From Podospora pseudoanserina (taxonomy: Eukaryota; Ascomycota; Sordariomycetes; Sordariales; Podosporaceae): 64,000 bases of DNA. The notes beneath the pieces are model-generated. The model saw only the letters and a program-made list of their open reading frames with translations. It was not told where the DNA came from and did not search any database. The stretch lies in NCBI RefSeq assembly GCF_035222485.1, contig NC_085921.1, positions 434,001 to 498,000 on the forward strand, given 5' to 3'. The translations under genes were made by a program, and so were the position numbers. This document shows positions 48,016 through 60,426 of this stretch, piece by piece (position 1 is the stretch's first letter; each line of letters begins with the position of its first letter).

Positions 48016-51000
48016 AGAATATGCGGGTAATTTGAGTCTTGTTACACGATTACAGGGTAGACAAGGGGAGCACAAAGGTAGGTAGGGGTTCCCCAGGTCA
48101 AATAAACAACAGAGACATTTTTTTTCCTTGCCTCTGTTTTTGTTTTATTTTGGAGGCCGGGGGCTTGGCTTCTCTCATTGGAGAGGATTTGATTTTGGGG
48201 GTTTCTTCCCTGGTCCCTACAGGCATAATCTGAGAAACAACTGTGTATGGGTGTGGGTGTGGGCGGGTAGGCAAGGTGGAGGGAAGGACCATCCACAGTA
48301 AGGTAGGAGGAGGGGGAAAACGGCGATTTGCAGCGATGAAGAGGTTGGGTTCGGATCATGGAGCCACAAGAGGGATTACCAGATCTGTGGAACGTAGCAA
48401 TTAGACATGGGCACAAACACGCAAATTCGATTTTTGGGGAGAGGTGAGCTGGTTGGATAGGGTAGATAGTTAGGCGGGCTGGGAGAGACAGAAGAATAGA
48501 GAAATGGGTCAGGTCAATAATGAACAAGGCAGAGCCTGATGGGGGCGGGAAATATGGGAGGAATGGTTCAAGCTTATTAAGATGCTGTGGAACTGATGAC
48601 TCAGTGCCTAGGAGGTGAGGCTGAGGTGTTTATATTGCGGTTATTTGTTTGCTACCTAGGTACTTCGAAATCAAGTTACCAAAATTCCCATGCGTCTTTC
48701 GTTTTGGGATGGGGCTCCCATGTTGTTGGTGTTGATACCAGGGTGGCAGTAAAGGCATAGGTAATAAACAATACTGTGTGGTGATGTTGCTGATAATGAG
48801 GCAGATGCCTGACTACGCAACCCGGAGACGGAGATGAAGATGGTAGATATCTCCTAGCCATCTTGCCATTATCGATGGACCTTACCAACAGCGTAAGTGA
48901 AGTCACATAATTGCCACTTCTGCGGGCGGAAAGGTTTCCTTCGCGGGGTGTCATCCATCCGAACCTTTCCCTCCTCGCTTGATGATCACTAGATGGAGAT
49001 ATGGACAAGTTACCATGGAATCTTACTGAGCAGACTTATGTGGATAGCTTCATGAATGAAGATACGTGGATGGAATAGACAAGGCTCCATCTCACCTCAT
49101 CTTATATACACGACTCCTATCTTTACTGCCCGTTTCACCGCTTGGCTGAGCTATGATATCATAATGCGGGATATGTGTCGATCTTCAACAGTAATTCAGG
49201 ATTCAGTAACGATGTCCAAGGCTGTGCTTATGCCATACCCACCTCCTGGTTCCGTGGCCGGTGGTCGGAAGTTATCCCGGATTATTTCGACTGGCGGCTC
49301 GGAAGGTACGGCGGATAACGCGGCCCGGGGATGTCAGTTGGAGAAGAGCAAAGATTGAAACAAAGGCACGATGGGAACAAGACGGGATGGCGTCTTACCG
49401 GACCCCAGATGTGGGGGTCATAGCACTGCCTTATGGGCATTACCGAAGCCACTGAGAAGCTTATCCTCTCTGTAGGTTCTTTTGTAAAACGCAGATTTCT
49501 TTGTGAGGTGAGCGTACGTGTGAGGCTTGAGGTGCGGTGGCAAGTCTTGGTGACTCGCTGAGTGAGCACCTGCTTAGTCGTAGATAGCCTCGTGGGCTGT
49601 TGCTGTTCTGCGGTCGGCTCAAAGTCATGATATCATCTATCATTCCCTGTTTGGAGAGCTTTACCAGGTGTGCTTGCGTATGTTTGATTCCATCAGCCAA
49701 CGTTTCAAATTCTCAACTGATTCTTGGAGTCAGGTTCGACTTCTGTCAGGCATGAATGAGACAAAAATGCGCGATGATGAAGGAATATGGCAATCTTCAT
49801 TCGAGATGGGAACATGATAAGATGGTGACCTCGGGGTGGGGCTCTACATGCTCGCGACGCGAGGCCGAACCAAAGTCTAGAGAAAGATGGTTGAAAACGG
49901 CTGTGGCTTGCCACTGCTGGTTCCTGGTGAGTGGTGTGGGGGAGATAGGGCTGACCGCATGGCCTTACATGATATGGCATGTGGTTCAGAAAGACGTAAG
50001 CTGCAGATCATGAAACTCTGAGCAGTTCTTGTGAGTATAGATACATATGAGCGAGATCGGATGACGATCATGTGAAATTCAGAGATGCGAGATCAATCCG
50101 CGGGTGAGATCGGGCGCATCTGAGAAGCAAGTTGTAACGTTAGATCGACTGACAGATTGTTGTCATTCGACGTCGATATGAGGATTGTTTATGACATCCA
50201 ATTGAGAAAGGTAGTCGCTTGTAGAATGGGCGATAAGGTTACACAGCAGATAAGCTGCCACTGATGAGAGGAGTTCTCTTTTGACTTATAAATTTATACG
50301 TGGCTCGGGAAGGTCAACAGCACGTGCAAGTCACGAGGATCCGAGTGTCTTGAGTCGGCCATCGGTAGGTACCGATAGGTTGGCCCGTGTTGGTTTCATG
50401 TTGTTGCTCAAACTTGTCCATCTTAATCGACAGCTAGGCAAGGAAACCAATGATTTGGTATCGGGGGATGTGCTTCATCGCTGGACACAACAGAAGAATT
50501 CGTCATGCCTCCTCCTTGACCGCCCGTCTCCGTGATGCTCAGCTCTGACCAGTATTTCATACCCGACGCCGACTGGAATCAAGCATACGAGCCCACCGGG
50601 TCTCGAGGTAAGCGAGACGAGGCAGAGCGGAGGTGAAGCAAAAGATGCATGTACGGAGGCCGCGATCTTTTGTGATATGTACTCCCGGAGGCCTACCGCA
50701 TTACCGTACATGTCCGTCACTTGAGATCTGAACTCATCGAGTAATGGAAAGAAGAGGTTACGGCGGTCGGTCGGTTTACGGTTAGCTCGGGGGGTGACAC
50801 ATCATTGGATGGCCTTGTTGTTGCCCAGACGGCTGGACGGGGTTGAGGTGGATAGGGCGACATTCCCTGACATCTCGACATCTCACTCACATGTCTTATC
50901 ATCTCGCATTTTGAAAAGTGTCAAAACTTCCAGATTGGGCGTTTGCCAGACAGCAGATACAGGTTATGGTGTCGATGCTTACCTACCCGCTGACGGTGGA

Positions 51001-53100
51001 GGCGGCGCGGTTCGATTGATCGCTGGGTTGATGAGACCTCGTGAGCAACAACTGCCGTGAAACACATGCAACCAAACACATCAAACATATGGGAGCCTCG
51101 CAAATACTAGGATACGTATACCACCCAACATCGCAGACAGATCCCTACCGAAGAATTACCGCCGAAGCGATTGTGCTACTGTCGCCTCATGCTCGAGATG
51201 GTTGCAGTTCAGGTAGCAACAAGTCAACCACGCCAAGCACATTCATTCACCGCCTCCAGTGAAAGCACACGGCGAAATACGATCTCGGTCTGCAAAATCA
51301 CCATTTGGGTGCCTCTATCAGCTGCGATGTGCTTCCTATCAACTTCCTAAATACGAAATAAGAAATAAACCCGTGCAAAAGCGAAGAGATACTCCATTTG
51401 GCATTGTCCGAGAAATCACAGGATGTGGTTGACCGCCACTATCACGACTTGCAAAATCCCCTATTGGCTTTGGCGTAACACCAAGGACCATGGTGATGGT
51501 GTCATTGATGGATAAGAGTTGTTGATTCGAGATTCCTCTTGGAGAACGCTTGAAGGAGCGAATCACAAGCTGGTATTAGGGGGGTTATAGAGAGGCCTCA
51601 AAACGCCATGATCGCCGCCAACATCACACCGAAATTACGCAATCCAACCAAATTCCAACTTCGCTGACTGGCTTGATCTAGACCTCCACAACGTGGTCTT
51701 CAACCTCAGAATTTCTTCTTTTGGCGCCCTCCAGTCTACTTCACTCGAACCTTGCATAGAGGCAAAGACGCTATTGAAGGCGTTCGATTGCTTGCAGGAT
51801 TGAGGGCTAAGATCGTGCATTGTGGTGACGATGTGTTTTGTACGGCTGATGGCTGCTACGATAAATGCAAAGAACCAGTGAGGTATCCCTTAACAAATAT
51901 GACAATAAGAGGAATTATTCAGCAGTAGAATTGAAGCCTCGTGTACTAATGTCTATGTCTGTTACTTGAATTGATTAATAGATGCATGTTGAGCCCCGTT
52001 GTCGTCATTGGATCCCTAATTAGGTATTATCTCTACTGGTACTAGCTAGGTACTATAGGTCAATAAACAAGGTAGTGTGCTGATACCCCAAGACACGACA
52101 GCTCGCGGATGCCGAACTCATCTTACGTGGATAGCCTAGAATATACCATCATCTCGCTCGCCCAGACCAACCTCATTGGGTGTTTTGTCCGTTTTAGAAT
52201 GAGGTTGGGAGGCTGTGTACCTATTAGAAGAACAAACGAGGCCAGTCCGGGGCTCCGTGGCGAATTGTAGGTCGATTTGAAATCAAAACCAAAAATAACT
52301 GCCCGATTTGGAGCCAACAGATACAATTCAAGCAAAAGCACAAGCACCACCCGGAGAGTTTTGAGATTACATATTCAGCAGATTGTGACAATAGATTCAC
52401 TAATGGGCCCAGAACGGTGTTGTATTTGAATTCAAGTTACCTACTCAGATTAACAGATACACTGCACTGTGGAGATATACCACTCCAACCTCCTGTGAGA
52501 AATTAGTATCAAAACACTCTGACATTTCTCAGCATCTCAACACTCAACACGCAGCATATTCCCTCGACATTCAGCCTAGTGCTATGAGCAGGTAAAATAC
52601 GCCCTCGGTGCTCATCAAGAACAAAACATCAAACACACTTTAAGCATCCCAAGAAACATCATCATAGTATCAACCAAAACTAAAAAGGACTACTTCATTT
52701 CAATCTGAATCATCTATGAATAAAATCTGCGTTTCCAGGCACGCACTTGACGCAGCATAATAGCCACATTTGTCCACCTCCTAATAAGTATACAGCCAAA
52801 TTCATCCGCCGTCAACGTTGGACGAAAACGACAAGAGAGCATTGGCATGATCTATAACAAAAAAACAACAACCCAAAACTGAACCAACAAACTAAAAAAG
52901 AGATAAAATAACACTACCCGAGAGAAAAGACCCTTCACGCAATGCTAACAAAATACCAAAATATTAAAAAAAAAACGGAAAAGACTTTGACCTCCAGTTG
53001 ACACTTCCAAGGAAAGAGATGAGATGACCAAAAGGAGATTGAAAATCGTTAACTATACTTGTGACAGATATAAATCAGCAGTCTCTGACTGTACCAAACC

Positions 53101-53121
53101 AAAAAAAAAAAAAAAAAAAAA
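53101..53121. repeat. A21 homopolymer tract
   Basis: Twenty-one consecutive A on the plus strand, about 255 bp beyond the polyketide synthase stop codon (a T-tract on the coding strand of that gene). It could lie in or just past its 3' untranslated region. Confidence 0.95.
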
Positions 53122-53375
53122 CCATTTCATCCAAAGACAGTAACACATAAAAATGACACCCCATGATAAAACAAAATGAATCCGACCGCCCCCACCGAAC
53201 CTGTACATGAGTTGTTCCTCCCCCCAAATGAGAGACTAAAAGAGGAAGAAAAGAGAAACAAACTAGTACCCAGCACCCTCTCATTAATAGGAATCCTCGT
53301 CTTTCCCGTCCATTACACACACATCTTCATTTTTAGTGCCTACCCTCTCCTCTCACATGTTCGTATGACTGTTGT

Positions 53376-56300
53376 TTACAAAAGCACTTCGCGGATGAAG
53401 CTTCCGAGTTGCTTGGCCTGTGTCAACGGTGTGGTTAGTTGGATGCTGAAATGCATGGAGGAAACAAAAGACATACCTGATCATCATGCATCATCGAGAA
53501 GTGGTTCCCTGGCATGTGTCTGAACTGCATCTTGTTCACATCCAAGTACTCGTCCCACCTGTTGGGACCAAAGTCTGTCCGATTGTCCAACAGGAAGAGG
53601 GCGTGTCCCTTGGGGTATGGTTCTGGTCGGGGGTCGGTGGGCAGCTTGCACACACCGTCCTCGCACCAAATGGTCGTCACCTTGGGACACTTCTCCTTGG
53701 GAATGGGCTCCGCGTCGTAGTTGCTCAGCGCCGAAACACTGGCAGCGAAGTGGGGCAGGAGCCAAGGGGGGATCTTCTTGTCGTCGCCGTCACCGAGGAG
53801 GCCGATGGAGGCGAACCAAGCGTGGAGTCCCTCGGGGAGGGGCTCGATAGTGACGGGGCAAGGAGCATCGATAATGATCAGGTGCTCAACCTCGTCACCA
53901 GCCTTGACCAGCTGGGAGACGATCTCATAGGCGATGACACCACCCGCGGACCAACCGGCAAGGGAGTATGGGCCCTGCGGCTGACGACGCTTCATCTCCT
54001 CAATGAACTTGGAGGCCATGCCATAGACACCGCACTTGTATTCCTCAGGGGTCTTCATGAATGGGGAGAAGAGACCCCAGACAGCCCAGTCACCTCCCAC
54101 GTCGGCGATCTCAGTGTAAGATGTAGCGGAACCGGAGCCATCAGGAATCATGAAGAGATGCTTCGTGGCGGTGCGGTGGCTGCCTGAGAGAAGAACCGAG
54201 GAAGCCTTGCGGTTCGGGTAGTCATCGACAATGTTGGTAGGTCTGGGAGGCTTGGGAGGGCCGGGCTGCTCAATGCCAATGCGGGGGTGCTGAGCGGTCT
54301 TGGGAGCGGGAGCCTGCTGCTTTGACTGCTTAAGGGCAGCAGGGCGAGGCTTGGGGGCATCAACGATGCCCAAGGCACGCTCAACATCCTTGAGAGATGG
54401 GTTGGAGACAAAGAGATCAGATGGGATCGTCAGACCGGTCTTCTCACGGAGTGTACCCAGGATAGACAAGCTCATCAACGAGTCCATGCCAAGGTTGGCA
54501 AGGTCGGGGGCAGCGAGGATCTCGTCAACCTCGACCTGCATCTCACCAGCAATGGTGTTGCGAACGATGCTCTGAAGCTCGCTGCTAGAGGACCCAGACT
54601 CGTTCTTCAGACCATCACCCTTGAGAGAGCCTGTCTCACTCTCATCAAGAGGAGTGGTGACGTTGGAGTCGGAATCAATCTCAGGTGACTCATCATCAGA
54701 GTTGTCGGATTCGCTGGAAGAGATGCTCGCCTGGACGCCAGACTTCTCAAATTGAGCCAAGTAAATCTTGAAGACGCCAATAGTGGGGTGGTCAACAAAG
54801 GCATTGGAGTGAAGATCCAGGTCCATCTCCTCACGGATGCGACCGCTGACAGTCAAGGACATCAGAGAGTCAACACCAAGATCTGTGAAGGCGATGTTGT
54901 CGGCAAGCTCATCGTGGCTGCAGCCGACCTCCTTGGCAAGGATATCCATGACCTGGGAGACAACACCCTTGAGCTTCTGGTTCACCTTGCCAATGTTGGC
55001 GGGGGTGACAGTCTCCTTCTTCTTCTTGGCGGGAGCAGCCTTGACCGGGGCAGCCTTGGCCGCAGGAGCAGCACGGGCAGGTCCGCTGGAAATAGCAGTG
55101 CCGCGAGGAGGCAGCATCATGTTGAGGACCTTGCGAGGGATTGCTTGGAATTTGATGTCACCCGTGATACCGATGACCTTGTCGCCGTCGAAAACGTAGG
55201 CATCACCGGCATACATCTTGGAGCCCTTGATGGGTTGCATGCGGATGTAGCTGCGATACTCCTTGTTGGCCTGAGGAACCTCGGTGAACCTCATCGAACC
55301 CCAACCGTGAGAGATGAACACCTGCTCACGGGAGTCGACGGCGTCAGTTCCGTTGATGATGAAACCGGAGATGTGGCAAGAACTGTCGATGTGGTACGGG
55401 CTGAAAACGTAGTTGCCATCCTCCGGCGTAGTCTGGAAGCGGATCTTGGCAGTAGCCTCGCAAGTCTTGCTGTCCAAAATGACCTCCTCCATGCCCTGGT
55501 ATCTGCGGTTGTAGTCGACAAGAGCACCGAAGAGCTTGTAAGCAAGCCCACGGCCAATCTTGGAAGCCTCACCACGCTGCTCAGCCGCCTTGAGTGAGTC
55601 GATGCGGGTCTTGATCAAGTAGGCAACACGGTCAAACTCGTTCTGCCAGTCCTCGAGCTCACCGAAGTAGACCTTGCAGATAGCATGGTCGGTTCTCTTG
55701 GCGCCATCACCAGTGTGGAAGACAATGTCGGCTTGGCCGGTCCTAGCATTGGCATTGATAGTCATGCGCAGTATGTGGCTCTTTGCGGTGTCGTTGAAGA
55801 TCAACGTCTTGGGAACTTCCATGTGTGCCACATTGGTGCCGATTTTTTCGGTCCCGGGCCGTACCAGCTTGTAAGCGTACTGGCATGCGGTCATGGCCAT
55901 GTCGCCATAGAGCGAAGATGGGCACAGAGGAGCACCGTTGACCAAGTGACCAGAGACCACGTTGCGAAGCTCTGGTTGGCAAAGATCGGACTCGGTCTCG
56001 AGGATGACAACGTCGCCGTTGACCTCCTCCTTGGTGATCTTCTGAACGGTCGTGGTGGACAGCTTGGGCTTGGGGGCCTCGATGGCCTTGGGACCAGCCT
56101 GGGTTCCGACGCGGTTCTTGGACAAGCACCAGTCGCCAGTGTACTGCAGCCAGTAGTTCTTCTCATCGAACGAGTAGCTGGGCAAATCAAGCAGGCGAAC
56201 CGATTCGCTGAAGTCACGGTGGAACTCGTTGAAGTCGATGTTTAGACCAGCGGTGTGCAGAGTGCACAAGCTGGAGGACAGAGTCCTGTAGCAACCCTCG

Positions 56301-59300
56301 TTGCGACGAAGAGTCGGGACCGCAATGGTGGCAACGCCAAAAGAAGCCTTGACCATACCAGCCAACACTGGGTGAGGGCCGACCTCGAGCCAGACAGTCT
56401 TCTCGTCAATGGCACCAGACTGCTGAGCAGAAACCAGGCCACCGAGAAAGTTGACGGCCTCACGGGCATGATTGCGAAGATAGCCAGGCGTGATGGGCTC
56501 GTTCTCGACCATCTTGCCAAGAAGGGGCGAAATGATGGGCACCTTGGGGGTGTTGAACTGTACAGACTTGGCGAGCTTCTCAAATTCGTCCAGGATGGCG
56601 TCAACCTGGGCCGAGTGGAAGGCGAAGGGCACACGGAGCTGAGTGCACTTGAAGCCGGCGCCGGTGAGGTGTTGGGCAATCTCAGCCATCTCGCTAGACT
56701 CGCCGCTGAGAACAGTCTCGCGAGGGCCATTGATGCAGGCGACATTAACACCAGTGGCCTTCACACCAAGAGCGTCCATGATGGTCTCGACAGAGCCCAT
56801 GGTGGCAAGCATAGCATGGGTGCCGGCGGTGCACTTCTCAACAAGGAGCTGAGCACGCGCGCCGACGAGGTAGATGGCATCGCTGGCGGAAAGAACACCA
56901 GCCACCTCGAGAGCAGCATACTCACCCAGACTGTGGCCAAGGACCACAGCAGGGCGGATACCCCAAGATATCCACAAGCGGGCAAGAGCCATCTCGAAGC
57001 AGGCCAGGCCAAGCTGCACAACCACTGGAGACAGCTTGGAGACATCAGACTCGCTGCCGTCAATCAGGGGCAAGAAGGATGGGAAACCATGGATCTGAGC
57101 AATGCGGTCAAACTCGTCAATGTTCTGACGGAAGACCGAGTAGTGCTCATAGAACTCTTTGCCGAGGGCCGGGTAGTGAGATCCCTGGCCAGTGAACATG
57201 AAGGCAACCTTGGGCTGCTCAGGGAGAACAGGGACGAAGTTCTCCTTGAGGCGGGTAGAAATGGCCGACTTCGCCTCGTCGAGGTCACTGGCAACAACGT
57301 TCATGCGCCAGTAGTGCTGAATCTTTCTGGCAGTGGTGGTGTAGGCCACATGAGACAGCGGCGTCTCGGGGTTCCTCTCCATCCAGCCAACAAGGCGTTC
57401 CGCATTACGGATCATGGCAGCCTTTGACTTGCCGGTGAGGGTGACAACGTGGTGGCTGCGGGGATCAACGGTGGCCTTGGGGCGCTGAGGCGCATCTTCA
57501 AGAAGCAAGCCAGTGTTACCGCCAGCGGCACTGAAGTTGTTGATGAAGACGCGTCTGGGCTTACCATCCTTTCTTCTGAAGGGGGTGGTGTGGAAGGCAA
57601 TGTTGACGTTGCGCTCAGACAAATCCTTGGGGAAAGTCTTGTTGATGACGGAGCCCTGCTTGATACCCACGTGGGGTGGGATGGCATTCTTTTGGAGCAT
57701 CATGAGCACCTTGCACAGAGCAGTCACACCAGAAGCAGCCTCTCCGTGACCGACATTGGCCTTGACGGCACCGAGATAGAGAGGTCTGTTGGCAGGTCTC
57801 TTGCGCTCTGCGGGGGCAAAGACATTGGTGACAGACACCATCTCGGTACCATCGCCAGCTTGAGTGCCGGTTCCGTGCATTTCAACATAGTCGACATCAA
57901 GGGGATCCACACCAGCCTCGTCAAGAATCTGGCGAGAAAGGACAGACTGCGTGGGTCCGTGAGGATGAGTGATGGAGATGGCATCAGCAGAGTGGTTGGT
58001 GGCCGTACCCAAGATGACAGCAAGGATTCTGTCACCCTCAGCTTCGGCATCCTCCAAACGCTTGACGACCACAGAGGCGCAACCGTCACCACGGCAGTAA
58101 CCGTCAGCCTCGTTGTCGAAAGTAGCGCAAGGTCCCTTCTTGGATAGGAATTGTCCTCTGCTGAGACCGGAGAAAATGTCCGGGTTGGTCATGCACGACA
58201 ACCCTCCGACAATGGCAGTGTCACAGTCCCGAGCCCACAGAGAGGAGCAAGCGACGTTCATAGCCGCGGCACTGGACGAGCAGGCAGTATCAATGTTGAG
58301 ACTGGGTCCGCTGAAACCAAAGTGGTAGTTGATGCGTCCGGGGCCGAAAGCACGCACACCACCCGTGATGTAGTAGGTGTCGACCTCCTGGGCCGCATTC
58401 AGTTCACGCCAGTCATCAGATGTCTGGCCGTAAAAGGTGCCGATGCGGTCAAGGCGGGTAGTTGGCGTCCGGTTCGGCACATAGCCAGACATCTCGAGAG
58501 CTTCATAGGCCGTGGTCAAGGCCATGCGCTGCATGGGATCGGTCTGGAGCGCTTCACGGGGCGACATGTTGAAAAACCGAGGGTCGAAAAACCCGGGGTT
58601 CTCAATCCAGCAGCCATAGGGCGTGTGACTGGTGTTCATGATCTTTCCGGTGGGATCATAGTGAGACTTGACATCAAAGCGATCCGCCGGGACCACACGG
58701 TGGACATCCAGGCCCTTCTCCAACAGCTCCCAGAGCTTCTCGTGGCTGGCAGCATCAGGGAAGCGACCTGCCATGCCGACAATGGCCAGCTTGCACCTTC
58801 CCACCGACCCATGGTTCCCGATTGTCGAGGACGTGCTCTCCGGTGACACAGCAGGCGGCTTGCGGAGAATGACCTCCAAGTCTGTCTGAGACTTGAGAAG
58901 ATTCGCGAGCGTCGCGGCATTTTGAGTGGGGCCCAGCGGCAAAATGAGACAGCTATCTCCCTTGAACTGGCGCGCCCGCTCGAGACACCCGTCGAGGACC
59001 TTGTTAAACATCAGAGTCTCATTGAGAATTTCAAACACGACTGATTTGATCAGCGTCCGCGTATCCGTCGCCGCGAACCAAGTCCCCGATGTGCATGACA
59101 TAACCGCCGACCGTGGCCGAGTGTTGTAGAAGGCATCGACCACTTCCGGATCATCTAAATGCAGAATCTTGTCGATATTGGCGGAGGCGTGTAGATGAGC
59201 GGCATGATACGGGCCGTAGACTGGAATCGACGTCGGCTTGGCTGACAGCCTGCCCTTGGCAACCAAGAGTCTGAGCGTGGTGGGCGGCCCAGAAATGGCG

Positions 59301-60091
59301 AGGCTGCTGGCGGAGGCGGCACTGACATAGGCACGGCTCGCCTGGGGAATGCCCTGATACAGGTTGTCAGTTGGCATGCACAGAATGAGACACTGAGTGA
59401 GACTGTTTACACTTACATTTTCGCGATGGAAGCTCTCGAGGGCAGCCGTGGCATCGTCCTCCTTGAGCCCTGGGAAGATGTATGTCCAGCTCTCTGATTG
59501 CTCATTGGCAGGACATAATCGGTCTCCCAGTGTGTGAACGTACGACCCAGTCCTGAAGGCGAGAAGGACAGCCTGGACGGCCACAGGTACCAAGGCTGAC
59601 AGGGATGGTGTCGATGCAATGGCAGAGGCGGCAAACAGCCCAGAGCAGAGACCGACAAGGTGGGTGCTATCATGCCGGGTCACATCCTCGAAGTTCTTCT
59701 CTGCGTGGCTGTAGTGGTACTGTGGTTAGCTTCAACGGTGTGCGGTGCAACCCCAGAGAGGGGGTTTGAGGGTGGATCGCCGGGGGGGGCAGTCTCACTC
59801 GATGTAGTGTGCCAGTTGAGATATACACAACAACGCCCCATCGATTCCTGGGTGCTTGAGCTTCTGGGCGTAGTATCTCTCGTTTAGTTGCTGAAGAGTT
59901 CGGAAAATCGGCAGTCGTGATCGTTCCACTCGAGGCAACTTCTCAACTTCCTTCCTCAATTCGTGCCCGGCTTGTTCCAAGAAGGCCTTTGCGAGTATAC
60001 CCTGTTTCTCCTGGCGAAAGAACTCGGCGAGGAAGCCGTGGGTATCAAGAGACTGGTCTCCGAAGAGAAGAAATGCCAACTTGTCAGCCAT
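53376..60091 (-). CDS. Non-reducing polyketide synthase, DHN-melanin type (SAT-KS-AT-PT-ACP-ACP-TE, 4 exons)
   Basis: Exons 60091-59799, 59708-59417, 59353-53477 and 53417-53376 join in phase to 2167 aa; introns are 90, 63 and 59 nt. Domains in order: starter-unit acyltransferase (GLCSG, C119; H245); ketosynthase (C553, H688, H731); malonyl transferase (GHSLGEY, S1003); product template (H1331, D1518); two acyl carriers (DSLMSL, S1691 and S1820); thioesterase/Claisen cyclase (GWSAGG, S1997; H2146). All catalytic residues are present, so the enzyme should be active. The architecture and the thioesterase and carrier sequences match melanin synthases that make the tetrahydroxynaphthalene (or chain-extended) precursor, such as Colletotrichum PKS1. 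Start ATG 60091 begins the conserved SAT N-terminus (LFGDQSLDTHGF). The last exon encodes only 13 residues. Nearby regulators suggest pathway-specific control; no tailoring genes are adjacent. Confidence 0.92.
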
Positions 60092-60176
60092 CTTGGAAGC
60101 CTGTTGACGGTTGTGATTATTATGGGGTGAGTGGATGATCCAGGAAGTTGGGTCCGGGAGGGAGCTACCACGGTCT

Positions 60177-60183
60177 TATTATA
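60177..60183 (-). promoter_or_regulatory. Possible TATA element of the polyketide synthase
   Basis: TATAATA on the minus strand lies about 90 bp upstream of the start codon. It is the best TATA-like word in the near promoter, but such elements are weakly predictive in fungi. Confidence 0.3.
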
Positions 60184-60415
60184 TGAACGAGACCGGAAAC
60201 GTAGGGCAGGATCCTCAGAGACAAAAATGATACTAGATCTGCCTGCCATGTGAGAAGGCTCAGCACCAGCGTCGAGAGTCAACTCCAAGCAGGGGGCGGG
60301 GTGCGAGGTGTGGCAACAACAAAGAACGGTAGCCACACCCCCTATTCTGCTGCACCATCCAATCCACGATCCTTTTTGCCGGTGGGATAAGCCCAGTGTC
60401 CGGTGTTGCTAAGTT

Positions 60416-60426
60416 TCGGTGACCGA
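60416..60426. promoter_or_regulatory. AflR-consensus palindrome in the polyketide synthase promoter
   Basis: TCGGTGACCGA lies 325 bp upstream of the synthase start codon. It matches the published AflR consensus TCGSWNNSCGR at every position and is a palindrome around the central base. Given an AflR-type gene in the same locus, it is a good candidate binding site. I did not scan the whole window for other copies. Confidence 0.5.

Larger units (their letters stand above)
42876..53375. other. Long intergenic region between the AflR-like regulator and the polyketide synthase
   Basis: 10.5 kb without a supported gene. The longest frame (43534-44289, minus, 251 codons) lies upstream of the regulator but has no domain and overlaps other open frames on the same strand, so I regard it as chance or leader sequence. 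Also present are a GGTGA pentamer array, a pyrimidine/G-rich block at 47600-48020 and an A21 tract at 53101-53121. Confidence 0.5.

Noticed and set aside
56255-57427. 390-codon plus-strand frame, with others at 55685-56245 and 54752-55597
   Set aside because: Antisense shadows of the polyketide synthase caused by its strong third-position codon bias.
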